From Chrysopilus asiliformis (lineage: Eukaryota > Arthropoda > Insecta > Diptera > Rhagionidae), in NCBI GenBank assembly GCA_964034945.1, contig OZ035962.1, positions 29,725,943 through 29,789,942 on the forward strand: a stretch of DNA of 64,000 bases, given 5' to 3'. Of this stretch, positions 44,252-57,270 are shown one piece after another (position 1 is the stretch's first letter; each line of letters opens with the position of its first letter). Position numbers and translations under genes: made by a program. A model generated the notes under the pieces. It was not told the DNA's origin. It did no database searches and saw only the letters and a program-made list of their open reading frames with translations.

Positions 44252-44832
44252 TTTTTATACCCGTATGGTGAAACCAAAGGGTATATTAACTTTGCTTTAC
44301 CGTTTGTAACGCCAAGATCCCGTCATCACACACAAAAATGAATTACACCAGTGTGTTTAGAATGATAAAAATATTTAATTTCTGCATGTCCGTCCGTCTG
44401 TCTGTCCGTCCGTCCGTCCGTCTGTCTGTCTGTCTGTCTGTCTGTGGCGCGGATTGCGGGCGCACGGATTGAGCTAGAGACTTGAAAGTTTGCACAGATC
44501 CGTTTTTCGTAAAATGCGAGGCTAAGTTCGTTAATGGGCAAAAATGGACCATTAGGGGGGGTACCCCCCATACGAACGAAATCGTTTTTTGTGAATATCT
44601 CAAAAACGGTGCATCTTATCAAAAAAGTCCAAGAACAAAAGTTATTTAGGATATGATTCTACATAAAACTCCCATACATCAAAATCCGATTGGAATAAAT
44701 TTTAAAAAATCTTATTGGAAAGTTTGACTTCAAAGTGAAATTTTGGTACAGCTGTTCGAATTTTGATACGAATATCACCATACGGGTCTCCAATGATTGC
44801 CAGATTGGCAATTATAGCTTTTGTTATGTTTT
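44252..44832 (+). mobile_element. mini-me/DINE-1-like element, full copy, opposite orientation
   Basis: Here the plus strand starts TATACCCGTATGGTGAAACC, continues through a long (GTCY)n tract (44388-44443) and the palindrome GGGGGGTACCCCCC, and ends with the hairpin TTGCCAGATTGGCAA and CTTTTGTTATGTTTT. It is the best copy for viewing the element in the usual orientation. Confidence 0.75.
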
Positions 44833-47280
44833 CGGTTTCAAAAAGTCAGTCCAAAATGAATATTCCTTAAATGGAGGGCAATGTAGTTCTGAAAACTAGA
44901 TTCAACAACCATAGTATGCTTTTTGTCCCAATTTATTTAAATTGTAATAAGTGGACTCGCGATTTTGAAGATATGAGGTGACTGCTCGATAAGATTTACT
45001 ATCGTCTCTGTATCCTCCCCAAGGATTGATGCACTCAGTATATTCCCTCTTAGATAGTCTCGTATGCCTCTCAGAACTGCAAAGTGTACTACGTAAAACA
45101 AAGAACTATAACGCTTCTGGAGAGGATACTCATATACATAAAATTGCGTTTTTATTCAACTCTAGAAATTGCAATTTCTTCCAAAAGACATATTCTTCCA
45201 CTAAATTTTTATTACCAATGGAGAAAGCTGTGCATTTCTTGAAACTTAATTGAATTGTATTTGCAGGATAACAGTAAGAAAAGAGTTCCTCAGTACTTGT
45301 AAAAAATAACTAACATTTTCTGTGAATGCAAGGTGCAAATGAAATGAAATTCGATATGTGCTAAACAAGAGATCCCAAAGGCGAAAAATCCTATCAAGGT
45401 ATCCATTTGATGATAATGAAGATATTTCACAATATTGAGTTTTATTTTTGTTGCTTTTATTTATGTTACTACCCAATTACAGGTAAGACGATAATATCAA
45501 GATTTTCTGATACGTCTGTGCATATAATCTGAAAATGTTGTTAAGTTTCTATACAATTGAAAGCACATGTTCGATGTTCCTTTTTGGGATCCTCTTACAA
45601 CATCAGTATTATACATCCAACATCAGTATGCCCCCCAAACCGTTGGTAATGTGCGGATATAACGTAAGCATTTAATGGTTTTCCACAAAAGCGCACTTAT
45701 CCCTCTTAAGTTCAACACCTTGAATGTGGTGCCAAGATTTCGCTTTGCCAACACACGAACACCGTAAATCCAGATTAAATTTCAAGTATGGTCATTTCGT
45801 GAGGAATTTATGAAACAATTCAACGTAATTTACAAACATTTAGCAGGTAACATCATCTGTCTCTGGAAAATGAATTTACGACTTATTGAACGAGACAAGA
45901 TGTTTGTTTATATAGTTGGAAAACTTTATTGTAAAGAAACGGTAAAATTGTTAATTCATAGGACATCAAAATCACAGCAACTTAACAGCCTGGGTCGCGT
46001 GGGTATACACTTTCATATGGGATTTTTATGTATGATTGCCTTATGGATATATGAATTTATGTCAATATAGAACATGAAGATATGATGCAAATGTAATTTT
46101 TACAATTCAATCATAATATAGCTTGGATCTTATGTTAACAGTTTTCATATCTCGACTTGAAGCTAAATGATGGTGCTTAAGGAGTTAGTACGACTGAGAG
46201 ATAATGGATTTAGACAGACTGGATAAGAATCCAATGGGAAATAAGAAGATGAAGTGAAAGAAACAGGAAATAACCAAGAACTTGACTTTTATGGAAATAG
46301 CATTTGGCATGCAAATCAACAATATGCCAGCCGCGCTTTGCCCATTTACCGTAAAAATTCAAGATGCATGTAATATGCAGACTGCCATTTTCTGCAATTG
46401 CAAAGCAATGAAACTTTCTACAAACAAATATAAATTTTCGTAATTCAATACGAAATTGCATATAAAAGTTTATCTAAATTAATGTTCACAATATTCTCGA
46501 ATAAATTATTAGCATTTGTTTATTTTTCTGAACAATATGCAAACAGTCGAAAGTATATTTATTTTTCGTCTATAATTTAGTGCACTTTGAATTGTTATGT
46601 ACAGAAGAAAAGTTTGAAATTTGTTTTGGGTGCCATATGCGACACCATTGAATTAATTCCAATTACATTATTTTGAATTTAATTTTATGTAAATATGCGC
46701 TCTAGCTAGCCGCAGATACAGTTAAATCGATTTGATATTTTTGAATCATAATTCGAAGTGAAACTTTACTAAATTTCGATATTTATTTAATTTGGTTAGA
46801 AACTATTCAGTGTAAAAATTTATAGTTTTTACAAATCATTAGTTTTAATGTTTTTTTTTTCACATATGTATTTTGTGACATTTTGAAAATTGTGCAATTT
46901 TGAAAATGCATTTATTCTGTCTGATAAGTGCGGACGAGACTTGACCTACACGTAATAATTACACAACAGCAGAATTTTCTCCTCAGAGTAGGATACGTGT
47001 ATAATCCGTACTTCGGACTAGATCTGAGATCAATTGCAGGTCTTTGTTTGGAACCCCTACTAACGTTTTTTTTATGTCCAGTACGTATCTATATTACTAG
47101 AAGTACGTATCTATAACAAGCAGATAGGAGCCATACACCAAAAATTATAGGGGGCAATTTTTTAAACTTACACTGAAAATCTACTGTGATTCTTTTTGTT
47201 ATATTTCGGATTCCAGGATATTCCAGGATATTTCAGCCAACAATTTTCCGTTGTTTTCACATGAAATATATCTATATGAG
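44833..47280. other. Unassigned AT-rich stretch
   Basis: No recognised gene or element with clear ends. Short frames lack domains. 47080-47118 holds a small direct repeat of GTACGTATCTATA. Confidence 0.4.
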
Positions 47281-47760
47281 AGCAGAAAATTTTTTTATGA
47301 AAAAAATCCGTTTGTAGAGAGTGGAGAAGTAGTGGTCCAACAGGATTTTGATGAATAAACAAGTTATGTAAAATCATTTTCTAAAAACTTTGAATACGAC
47401 TCACCGTTTTCGAGAAAATTGTGAAAAACTGTTTCGTTTGTATGGGGCAGGGAAGAAGGAATGGTCCGATTTTGTCCGTTCAAGAAATTAGCCTTGCCAT
47501 TAACGAGAAACGCAACTATTCAAAATTTAAAGTCTCTACCTCAATTATTTCGATAGTTATAGTGTTCACAGATAGACGGAAAGACGGACAGATAGACGGA
47601 CAAATAGATGGACAGACAGACGGACACACAGACGGTCAGACAGACGGACGGACACACCCTAGTTTAGTTTATTTTTGTGTCCGATGATTGGTTCGATGCG
47701 TTATAAACGGTATACTAAATCTACTATACTCCTATCGATATCATATATAGAGTAAAAAGT
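47281..47760 (-). mobile_element. mini-me-like element, subfamily B
   Basis: Ordered blocks ACAGGATTTTGATGAATAAA, CTCACCGTTTTCGAGAAAAT, CGTTTGTATGGGGCAGGG, GCCATTAACGAGAAACGCAA, then a GACGGACAGAT-type microsatellite (47572-47656) and a terminal part ending near ATATAGAGTAAAAAG. Confidence 0.6.
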
Positions 47761-49100
47761 GTTGTAACCCTCCAAAAGGGGTTTTTGAATATAAAAAAAG
47801 ATTTTTTTTAAATGTATAATCAAATATCAATTTAATGTTTACTTTGCAATGCATTCTTTTATCAGAACATCAAACAGCATTCCATCTTCAATTTCCGATG
47901 ACTTTTAAATATATTCAAATAGAGATGCAGATTCAGATTGCTAGCATAACATATCTTCATCTGATATCTTTGCGGGAGCATCGGATAGTATATCTCAGCC
48001 AGCTGTTTCATATTCCCAGGGCTTATCTTGAAATCAGAACCTTTTTTGTTAAGAGTAGCACAATGAAGGAATAACAAGAATAAGAACCGGAAATCCCCCA
48101 TACCCCATTCGATACGATACTGTGCCACTGTTTTGCTGAAATCCAATACTTTCTTTCATCATCAAATCAGGGGCCCGAGTTTTTGTCGTGGGGAGCAAGC
48201 ACCATCACCAGCTTTTTTTTTCAAAGGAAATCTAGTATCTTTGTGTGTGCTATATGAGCTCCATCTTGAACATATTTATGCGCACGTTGTTATGGAAGTT
48301 CGACGGTGCTTTTAGCTTTACAAAGGCTTCACTCCGACAACATGACAGACGAAGTGCGGGTGCTGTTGGTATTTGGAAGAATGAACTATTATTATTGCTA
48401 CTGTTGTATCATGGTCACGGCGAAAGACGTTGTTTCCCAAACCTCGACGGCTCATCCGGATACGGACATCGACACCGCAGTTGTACAACAGAAAAGAATC
48501 AGGCAAGAGGCGGTGACTCCGCTATGTTCAAAAAATAAATCCCAAACCGGAAACACGATTCTTTTTCTGTGTTTGGCTATGTTCTTAGGGTGAAGGTAGA
48601 GACGGCGACAATGGTGATGATGGATTTGGTTCCCTTTTGTGAATGAATAGAAGCGAATGGTTGAGAATCGTCCATGAAAGTTGTTTGCAATGAAGCCATA
48701 AAAGCGAGGAACAATCACACATGTACAAAAGCATAGTATCTACTATGAACATTGGATTATCATAGTTTTATCTGCAGATGTCAAAATTTTTTTTGCTTCG
48801 TTTCGATAGGAAAATTTATAGAGACGCGCGTTTCATCTGTTATTCGTGATATGTTTATCTATGGAATAAGAATCAAGAAATTTTGAGGATGTCGGTGGTT
48901 AAGGATATTTGTATTATTTAAGAATTTGCTAATCAATAGATGTTATACGTTGAGTTTGACGAAAATAGGATTTTGCCAAAAAATATGTTCCAAATTCCAT
49001 TTTTACTGAATAGTTAAACATGAGATCTGTCGTAAAATATCTGTATAAGTAAATATTTTAATCCTTTATGAATCCTATCCAATAATATAATACTAGCAAT
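47761..49100. other. Unassigned region with GC-richer block
   Basis: 48170-48600 is less AT-rich and rich in CG words. The plus frames at 48245 and 48306 (97 and 95 codons) overlap in different frames and neither shows a domain. It could be an exon or the body of an old element. Confidence 0.3.
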
Positions 49101-49500
49101 TATTGTGTGTTTGCTTGAATTTTTTTTTTTCAAAAATGGCTCTACAGGGTACTTCTAGTTTGCGGGAACAAAAATGCGATTGTGCTAGGTTCCATTTTTT
49201 CCCATTTTTCTTCGGGAAATAATCATTTCTAGGGTTTTTGGGGTGGCTGATAATAAATCTAATGTTGAAATTTCAAAATTCAAAACGCAAGGTCCTGTGG
49301 GGGTAACAAAAATATCCTTTTGTTTTTTTTCTGGAGGAAATTAGCAGAGAGAGGTTTTTTGGATCGGAGATTTCGAGCCTCAGGAAAGGTCCTGTAAAGA
49401 TAAAGTTAATTTCTATTTTTCCCACAGAAATGATCAAAAGAAGGATGTTGAGGTCACTGAGCATCACTTGGTGTTCCTGGTACGTGTATTATGAAATTCT
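49101..49500 (+). mobile_element. Fragment related to the 122-bp-module Helitrons
   Basis: GGGTTTTTGGGGTGGCTGAT, AATTTCAAAATTCAAAACGC, AAGGTCCTGTGGGGGTAAC and a second partial module (GGTCCTGTAAAGATAA) match the modules of 1166-1691. Ends not defined. Confidence 0.55.
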
Positions 49501-50639
49501 ATAAAAAAAATTAAAAGTCTATTAAATAATTATTTAAAAAGAGGTCGATTTTCCTTATGACAACGCTTTTCACAAAGATATTCTAAAAGCAAAAAAATCA
49601 AAATAAAGCTATACAAAATTCCATGGGAAAAAAGTCACAAGAGGAATGAAAGCTTGGCCCGGAATATTCCCCGGAAAGAAAACTTTTCGGTAGGTTAAGG
49701 GAAAAGAAAACAAGATACAAAGGGGAGGAAGAATGCCCTGAATGGAAAAAGTTATGCCGTCTAAAACATAAAGATTCGCTTTTGCGAACCAAGTGGGTAA
49801 TTTGAAAGGGGAATTTCAGGTCTGGCGGACATATTTAATAGCATTTGAGGAAAACATTTTATGGCTATGACAATAACGGACGAGGAAGTTTTCTAGGACT
49901 TTGTGTCACCAGCAGCATTAGGCTCATTGTGGTAGCAATCAATTCGCTATAAAAAGGTATATTCCATTCCCTCTCACGACGGGACGGACATTCTACGAAA
50001 CAGACAGATACAATCCTAAAGCTAAACTATGCGTTTGGAGTTTCATTTTTTTCTTCTAGGGCACAAAAATGAGTTCCAAATCAAATAGTGGTGGCTGGGC
50101 TGGAGGTAATGATTGAAGTTGATCGAAACTGCTCCTTTTCACTGGGGCTCACAGGATAGCAACCGTCTCTATGGAAATGATGTCAGCTTTTCCAAATCCA
50201 TTCCTAGTCAGCTCAATTTGTTTACTTCGGAATTGGTGGCGGAAAATTCGAACCGACCTTGGAATCCTCTCGGAGTTCACCAATTTGGTGTTTGGATTGG
50301 GGAAAGTACTTTATATGATAATGAAGGCCGAAAAAGCTGGCGATGAGTTGTAGCATTTCCATTTTTATGATTGAATTATTTTAATTGATTTGATCTGATC
50401 CACTGACATCGATAAACAAAACAGTCGATAGATGAATTATTATTGGACGGCGTTATTGGTATTTGTCCCAATAACAAATTTTTAGGGGATTAGAAAAAGT
50501 TCTTTTGGAATGGGTTTTGTTGAAAACTCCCTGGACAGAAATTGAGTAAATGTAGATGGCGGCAAAGGAAAATTTTCGTGCAAATTGAAAGAAATTGTTC
50601 ACTTAAAAAAATGTTTCTGCAAGTTTGGGGTATTTGATA
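49501..50639. other. Unassigned stretch
   Basis: No supported gene. The plus frame at 50113-50346 (77 codons, HWGSQDSNRLYGNDVSFSKS) is moderately protein-like but unrecognised. Confidence 0.35.
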
Positions 50640-50776
50640 CGTACGTCTGTCTGCTTCTGGTGACGAAAATCTCCGAACTAAATGAGTTAGAGACTTGAAA
50701 TTTGCCTCAGAAGTGCTTTTTTTGTAAAAGGTCTTTTCCATAAAATTAGAACTTTTGTTTCCAATTTCCCATAGCA
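50640..50776 (+). mobile_element. Decayed mini-me-like fragment
   Basis: GTACGTCTGTCTGC followed by ATGAGTTAGAGACTTGAAAT matches the microsatellite side of the mini-me families. It directly abuts the Harbinger-type MITE. Similar words (TTTTGTTTCAAATTTCCCAT) reappear on its far side at ~52563. Confidence 0.4.
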
Positions 50777-51078
50777 TTAAGGCCCAACTATAATGTGCAT
50801 AAGCTGACTTAAGTCAACTAATGCAATGGTACGACAACACGAAAATTGTATACTCGTATACTCGTTTGAGTGGGAATACGATAATGGGAATACGCGACTT
50901 TCGTTAAGTTTCATTTCGGTTTCGTTGAACTTAAGCAAAGCGACTGGGAGCGCTCGCACATACGGAAAAGTGAAAGAGACAGAACAAGACAATTTGTCAA
51001 AAGTCATGTCGGAAGAAATTGGGAATAGTTTTTGCGATATTTTAATAGAAAATGATAGAGACCACAAGTGCTTATATA

Positions 51079-52379
51079 CAGGGTGCGCCATCTATTCCTC
51101 CGGTATGAGAATGTTGAATAACTTTTGAAAGAAACAATAGATTGCAAAAAATGGTGTTTTTTTATTTAGTTCAATCCTTTACAATTTATGTGGACTACTT
51201 TTTGAAAACAACATCGATCAAATGACCACCTTTATTGGCCACCGCAAACTGTGCTCTTTTTCGGGCATTTTCCATCACTTCTTCGAGCATCTCCGTCGGT
51301 ATGGCAGCTATTTCGGCACGAATATTGGTCTTGAGCTCGTCAATGGTCTTCGGGTTGCTGGCGTAAACTTTACTCTTCAAATAACCCCACAAAAAGAAGT
51401 CTGGGGGGGTTAAATCAGGGGATCTTGGTGGCCAGTCAATATCGCCTCTTTTCGATATCACACGTCTAGGGAATTTTTGTTGCAAAAACCGTATTGTTTG
51501 GTCCGCTGTGTGGCATGGCGCCCCGTCTTGCTGAAACCAGAAGTCAGTCAGACCTTTTTCACGCATTTTCGGACACACAAAATGTGCCAACATCCACCGA
51601 TATCGATTACCATTAACTGTTTCACCTTCATTGAAGAAAAATGGCCCAATGATGGTTTTTGCGCACACGCCGGCCCAAACAGTCACTTTTCGATCATGCA
51701 ATGGTATTTCATGAATCTCGTGAGGATTTTCTGTCGCCCAAATGCGGCAATTTTGTTTATTAACACCGCCAGAGAGAGTGAAATGTGCCTCGCCGGTCAT
51801 TAAAACTTGCATCCAAAAGTCCGGCATGGTTTCCAACATTCGGCCGACTAATTTGCCGTATTCTATACGACGCGACTTGTCTGTTGCCAATATTCTTTGA
51901 GTTAGTTGTATTTTGTAAGGAAACAAATGGAGATCGTCCTTTAAAATGCGCCGCAACGTGGTTCCACTCATTTTCAACCGCTGAGTTCGGTGGCGATACG
52001 AGACATTTGGGTCCTCGGCAACACTCTCTCTCACGGCTTCAATAATTTCATTGGAACGTCTTGGGCGTGGATGATTATAGGTTAGATTGCCTACTGTTCC
52101 GTGCTCAAAGAAATTTTTACCCAGCGCCCGAATTGTTTTGTCGGTAGGCGCTTTTTTGCCACGATATTTTGCACGATATGCACGTTGAGTTAGCACAATT
52201 GAACGACTATTTTCAATGTACATCGTCACTATTTCGGCGCGTTCTTTCGGTGTGAAGCGGTTCATGGTTAAAATTGTACTGGTTTGACGTTTCCAAAACG
52301 TGTCTAGGAAAGCAAATCGGTTGACAAATGGCGAAGTTATTGAATGTTTACATACCGGAGGAATAGATGGCGCACCCTG
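51079..52379 (-). mobile_element. DD41D mariner-type transposon, 1301 bp
   Basis: Ends CAGGGTGCGCCATCTATTCC at both extremities (inverted, ~28 bp, continuing TCCGGTATG) are flanked by TA (51077-51078, 52380-52381). A single transposase frame fills it. Size and TA target fit the IS630-Tc1-mariner superfamily. Confidence 0.85.
51195..52265 (-). CDS. DD41D mariner-type transposase, catalytic Asp lost
   Basis: Open for 356 codons from ATG 52263-52265. The frame is open further upstream through the inverted repeat, but MNRFTPKERAEIV fits the family N-terminus. Residues ~1-60 form a helix-turn-helix (TMYIENSRSIVLTQRAYRAK), and a second DNA-binding part follows at ~65-120. In the nuclease, the motif that should be DEAHF reads GEAHF at 158-162, so the first catalytic Asp is Gly (codon GGC, one change from GAC). 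The other two acids remain: D247 (FQQDGAPCHTA) and D289 (SPDLTPPDFFLWGYLK), 41 residues apart, which marks the DD41D group (rosa/visitor-like in the literature). C-terminus: NKGGHLIDVVFKK. The frame is otherwise unbroken, so the loss may be recent; strand cleavage is not expected. Confidence 0.85.
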   Translation of the reverse strand: MNRFTPKERAEIVTMYIENSRSIVLTQRAYRAKYRGKKAPTDKTIRALGKNFFEHGTVGNLTYNHPRPRRSNEIIEAVRESVAEDPNVSYRHRTQRLKMSGTTLRRILKDDLHLFPYKIQLTQRILATDKSRRIEYGKLVGRMLETMPDFWMQVLMTGEAHFTLSGGVNKQNCRIWATENPHEIHEIPLHDRKVTVWAGVCAKTIIGPFFFNEGETVNGNRYRWMLAHFVCPKMREKGLTDFWFQQDGAPCHTADQTIRFLQQKFPRRVISKRGDIDWPPRSPDLTPPDFFLWGYLKSKVYASNPKTIDELKTNIRAEIAAIPTEMLEEVMENARKRAQFAVANKGGHLIDVVFKK

Positions 52380-52559
52380 TATAAAAAGTAATCCGCAGTA
52401 TTTCAACAAGTACGATGACGTTTCAACATATGGATGTCATATTTTGACAAGACCTTATTCCTTTAAGTTCATTATGGCTTGCTTATGTGCATAAGCAAAT
52501 TTTCGTTGACTTTTGAAATTTGCTTAAGTCAGCTTATGCACATTATAGTTGGGCCTTTA

Positions 52560-54894
52560 GGTCTTTTGTTTCAAATTTCCCATACAATTAGAACTTTTGC
52601 AAAAGTTGTCAAAATTTGAATTTATTCTTTATATGAAAGTTTTATATGAAAGAAATCGAGATCGAGCGTGTTTTAGAAATAAATTTCTGAATTTTGTATT
52701 GTAAAGGGTTGTTAAATGTAAATTTATTGTCGAAAAATAAAATTTGTGGAATAAAGTGTCAGGTGTAAACGGCGCTTTAGATTTTGATGCAAACCTACAT
52801 CATAGAATTTTTTCATTAAAAATGAATCACTCTCCAATTAAGAATGTATGAAAATCTTTTTTTTTTCAAAAGCTTTAATTTATTTATAAAATTTTTTGCT
52901 ACAAAAAAAAACAAATTTTCACAACATACCCCCAAACACATATAATTCAAGAATAAAGAGAAGATTGCGTAAGTTTTCACTGATTTTCGAAAATTTATTT
53001 TCTTACAAAATTACTTTAAGTAATTGAGCCATCAAACTAAAATTGAACTAAAGGAAAAAAATGAATTGAAATTGTGTGAATCACTGCATGAGATTGCAAT
53101 TTATCCAATTCTCCTTTACTCTTTCGGTAATGTGGAAGAAAGTATGAAAAATTGATGAATTTTCTTTCCAGTTAGGTGATTTTTTCATCATTACCCGAAA
53201 AAAAAAATTCATGTTTAAGCAAAGGCGATAAGCATTGAATTGAGAATATTTCCTTGAGATTACTTAGTTGAATTAAAATATTAACTAAAACGAGATCAAT
53301 ATTCATATATTTCTTTACTGTTCCCGATATGTTTTCCATATAGCGAATTTTCATAATAATTCACATAACGATATGATTAATGGCCTGTCACGGAGCGAAA
53401 CATTAGTAAAAAGTGGCTGGATCGGGAAGGACAAGGAATGGGTTTATTTAATTTTTATCATAATTTGAAAAGAAAACCCACATTAGTCTGTAATTTGAAT
53501 TATATGATATTTTATAATATCTATACGGTTATTAAGGAAATTTGTAATGCTTCCGTCCAGAAGTTTAACATTATTATGTATGTATGATAATAAATTAAAT
53601 TCGCCCACCAAGCAACAAGCAGCATCGTCACCCAATTCAACATTTAGTCTTCAAAATTCATAAAACATCATTCAAGATATGTAAAATGTGGCTGCTGGGG
53701 TAAGGGGGTGATATTTCGTGGCATCGCCGATTTCAAGTCGCGCTTCAAATTTGTTTTTTGTTCTGCGCCAAAGTCGTCGTGCTATAATTTTATTATTCAT
53801 GGTAAAAATTTTATGAGAAAGTGTGATCTGAAACAAATTAAGATATGGTAAGTATGTGAAAATATACATAATTCAGCAAAAACACCAAACGAAAAAATAG
53901 TATACAAACAGCATGGGTCCAAAGTGGCTGCGCTAAGGCAAACCACCGAAGTTATCATTAACATCATTGCCGTCATCTTTATCACTGGTGTGCCGTCTAC
54001 CATCTACCATCAGACATTTTCCAAATATAAAAAAACAACTGATGATCTTTGCTATCGAAGATGAAGAACTGTTTGGCTATGTGGTGAGATACTTCTTGGG
54101 ATGCTGTTAAATCTTCACACAGCAGCTGATGATGACTCCAGAAAATCAATCTTCTGGGAACTCAGTTTTCATGAAACTTCTTAAAGATTCAATGATTTCG
54201 TGAAAATCGTAATGGTAGCTGCGAAGTTGTTGCTCATAGTATTAGATTAACAGTTTTAATTTTTGGCCGGTTTCCATCATGTTTTGCGATTCATTATCGT
54301 GAAATAAAATCAAGTGGTCGTTGACCAGATGCCATCAATTCATCTGCTCAGCCAAAGTTATTGTTCTATCACAAAAATTTCATATCTTCGAATCTAGAAA
54401 GAATTCAGATTGTTGGTTTTTCCATTTATGGAAAATTGGCCATCATTTTAATTGACTATCAGCCATCTGTCATCACACGCCTTAACTTTTATGCATTCAG
54501 ACTTCTTTCTAATTTTTTAAAGTAATTAATAGCTTCAACTGTCAAAATGTATATTCGTCTGAATGGAAATATAAAAAAATTAACAAAAATTTCAAATTTT
54601 TGTCAACCATAAATTTTATTTATTCCTTCTGTTGAGAATGTAGCTGAGAATGGGAACAGCTGACATTGTGTGATAGAATGATGACACTTTTAGGTTTTTT
54701 TATTATTAAAAAAAATTTGTTTACTACAGTTTCTGATGGCCCTAATTTTTCAGTAAGATTTGGAGTTTGAGAAACGGAACTTTATTGGAATGTCTTGCCT
54801 TTTGTTGCAAAAGTAAATAGAAAACCACAAACTTGGGGAAATTGAAACTATAGTAAAATAGTCAATTTCAACTCTAACACGATATTTGTAACTA
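52560..54894. other. Unassigned AT-rich stretch
   Basis: No gene or element with clear ends recognised. Confidence 0.4.
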
Positions 54895-55470
54895 TAAACA
54901 TAAGAAAAGCTATAATTGACAATTGGCTTGTCAAATACTCTATATCAGGCCAAACAAAATTTAAAAATAATCGATTTATATCGCAGAGTGGTCAGACTAG
55001 ATTTTGATGTATCGAGTAAATTTTACGATATGATGAACCGTTTTCGAGAAAATAGAAAAAATGTATTCCATTTGTGTGGGGGAGATGAAGGAGTGGTTCA
55101 ACTGGATTTTGATGTATGGATATGTAATATCCAAGGTTATGTAATATCCTATTATAAACAAATTTTGTTTTTGTAAATTTTCGAATACGACTTACCATTT
55201 TCGAGAAAATCGTGAAAGTTTGTATTGAGGAAGAGGAAGGAATGTTCGGATTTTATGCCTTCAAGGATTTAATTTGGGTATTTACGAGAAACCCAAATGT
55301 TCACGACTTTAAGTCTCTAGCTCAATCCTTTCGAAAAATGTGGTGTTCATGGATGGACAGACAGACGAGCAGACATGTGAAAATCAAAATCTTTTGTCAT
55401 CCCAAACAGCCCCATTTTACACTCTCCAGTTTATATTAGAATCAACATACGGGTATTAAAAGGTGTATAT
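54895..55470 (-). mobile_element. mini-me-like element, subfamily B, longest copy
   Basis: It starts ACATAAGAAAAGCTATAATT, then ATCGATTTATATCGCAGAGT, two copies of a TTTTGATGTAT...ACGAT/AACCGTTTTCGAGAAAAT-type module, TTTAAGTCTCTAGCTCAATC, a short GACAGACAGACG tract, and ends ATCAACATACGGGTATTAAA. This end shows that B shares the ACGGGTAT terminus of the A copies. Confidence 0.6.
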
Positions 55471-57218
55471 TAAAAATTATTTAATTATAATATTTAATCA
55501 ATGAATCACGTGACTTGACTGATAGGTAGGTAACTTATCTGACAACTCTAAAAAAACATCTGGAACCCGAATCGAATTTTTCGATTTTTTCATCTGTTTC
55601 TCTATAAGAAATTGAAGTTAAGGTTTTTTGGGGACCATCCATCTTTTAAAGCTTTCTTTCCAGGTCTTCATAGTCATCAATGTCAAACTCTTTTACCCAA
55701 ATGTGTTAACGGCAGTGACAAAAATTCCATGATCAACGACAATACGACAAAATATAAACTCAATTAGCTTCCCGTGGATAACCCGACTCATTTACAATTT
55801 TCTCAACTAATTTGCATATTTTTATTAAGTTAGCATCAATTAGCGCCTACATAAGTTTGGCTTCTACTTTTTTTCTTTGATATGGCAGAGTATTTTATTC
55901 ATTTATGTTGTGATAGAGGTGGTGGCATTAAGTTTAGATGCCTTTCGAATTGAAATTTTGCCGGGGAAGGTGTTAAAAGGGGCGAGAATTTGGAAAAGTG
56001 TAAAGAATTTCCGTATGGTCACAAAAATTCTTCTGTTTCAATTTTGAGCGTGCTGCAAACGCTTATGTTTTTTTTTAAAGAATACACCGTAGTTTTTGCT
56101 ACCTTACACGTAGTTACATATAAATGATGGTAGCATAAACAAACATGCTATAGAAACATAAATATACGCCACAGGTAAGAAAGTATAGTAAAAGCGAATG
56201 CGTACAAATTTTTTTCCCTATATTTCAAGACTTTCGGCTGGGCGTAAGAAGTCGTTCAGAAATCCGATCATAATTACCCTAATGGAAGGAAAATTTTAAC
56301 GGAATTTGTAATTATTAACGGTTTATGATTCGTTTTTTTTACTATAAAAAAATATGGAGTTGTAAAAACAATGTGTTTGACCTTTTTGTTTGATTTCTAC
56401 ATTTCATACATTGTTAGTTGGTTATATTTGTTTGTCATTAGCTCAAATTTGAAAATATGAAATCCTAAATTAGAGTAGAAAGTTTTCTTTTAGATTCTAC
56501 GGCAATATATTTACAAATATGAAGATTACTGATCTAAAAAGTCTGATTTAATAAAGATTTGAGGTTTTTCGTTGAACTCGATCGGATCCATGATCCATTA
56601 AAGATCATTCATTGATCAATGATTGTGTCTGACCAAATCACTGAAATTGGTATCTAAATCTGTGGTGATTGCCAGAGTAGTAGACAAAAAATATTTGAAA
56701 TTATGTTAATGGGACTCCCACATTTTCTTTGAAACGATCTTCGCGCGTAATTAAATCGATCACGATTTTATTTGATCGAATTTTTACTTATGGTGTGTGG
56801 AGTGTTTACATTGACACGTTTATGTAAATATGTGTGATCGACAAAAAAAAATCAAATTTATTTTTATCACTTTATTATTTATTACAGTTGTGTAGGCATT
56901 TTTGCATACTTTTAAGAAAGTGGCTTCGATTTTTTGGAGACATTTAAAAAAAATTTCCACAAAAAAAAGTCTAACGAGGTTTTTACCAATTTGTCAAAGT
57001 TTCTTGACTTGGTTTTATTTACTTGATTAAGACAGTAATTTTTATGTGGCCATCCATTTTTTATATTTGATATCATTGACTACCAGTTGCCATGTAGCGT
57101 TTATGTTGACCGCGTCATTGGCGGTTGACATCTTTCTGCGGTTTTTAAGTTGGTTTTTTTTATAAAATTTTTTGAATTCAACTGTAAACTAATTGAATTT
57201 ATTTTTATGATTTTTCAG
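55471..57218. other. Unassigned AT-rich stretch
   Basis: No element ends seen. It would be intron or upstream region of the candidate exons that follow. 57090-57140 is locally GC-richer (GTTGACCGCGTCATTGGCGG). Confidence 0.35.
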
Positions 57219-57270
57219 ATATTGACAAATATGTGAAGTTTAATTAGTGAATCAAGCAATTGAATCGTGT

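Larger units (their letters stand above)
50780..52556. mobile_element. Harbinger-type MITE carrying a nested DD41D element
   Basis: The inverted ends start AGGCCCAACTATAATGTGCA and match perfectly for 34 bp. Flanking TTA at 50777-50779 and 52557-52559 is a PIF/Harbinger-type 3-bp duplication. Without the nested element (51079-52379) about 474 bp remain, non-coding. Confidence 0.85.

Noticed and set aside
48245..48593. Two overlapping plus frames in a GC-richer block as genes
   Set aside because: Neither frame is favoured and no domain or splice structure decides between them.
52266..52409. N-terminal extension of the DD41D transposase frame
   Set aside because: It is translation of the inverted repeat and leader, partly outside the element; the family N-terminus starts at MNRFTPKER.
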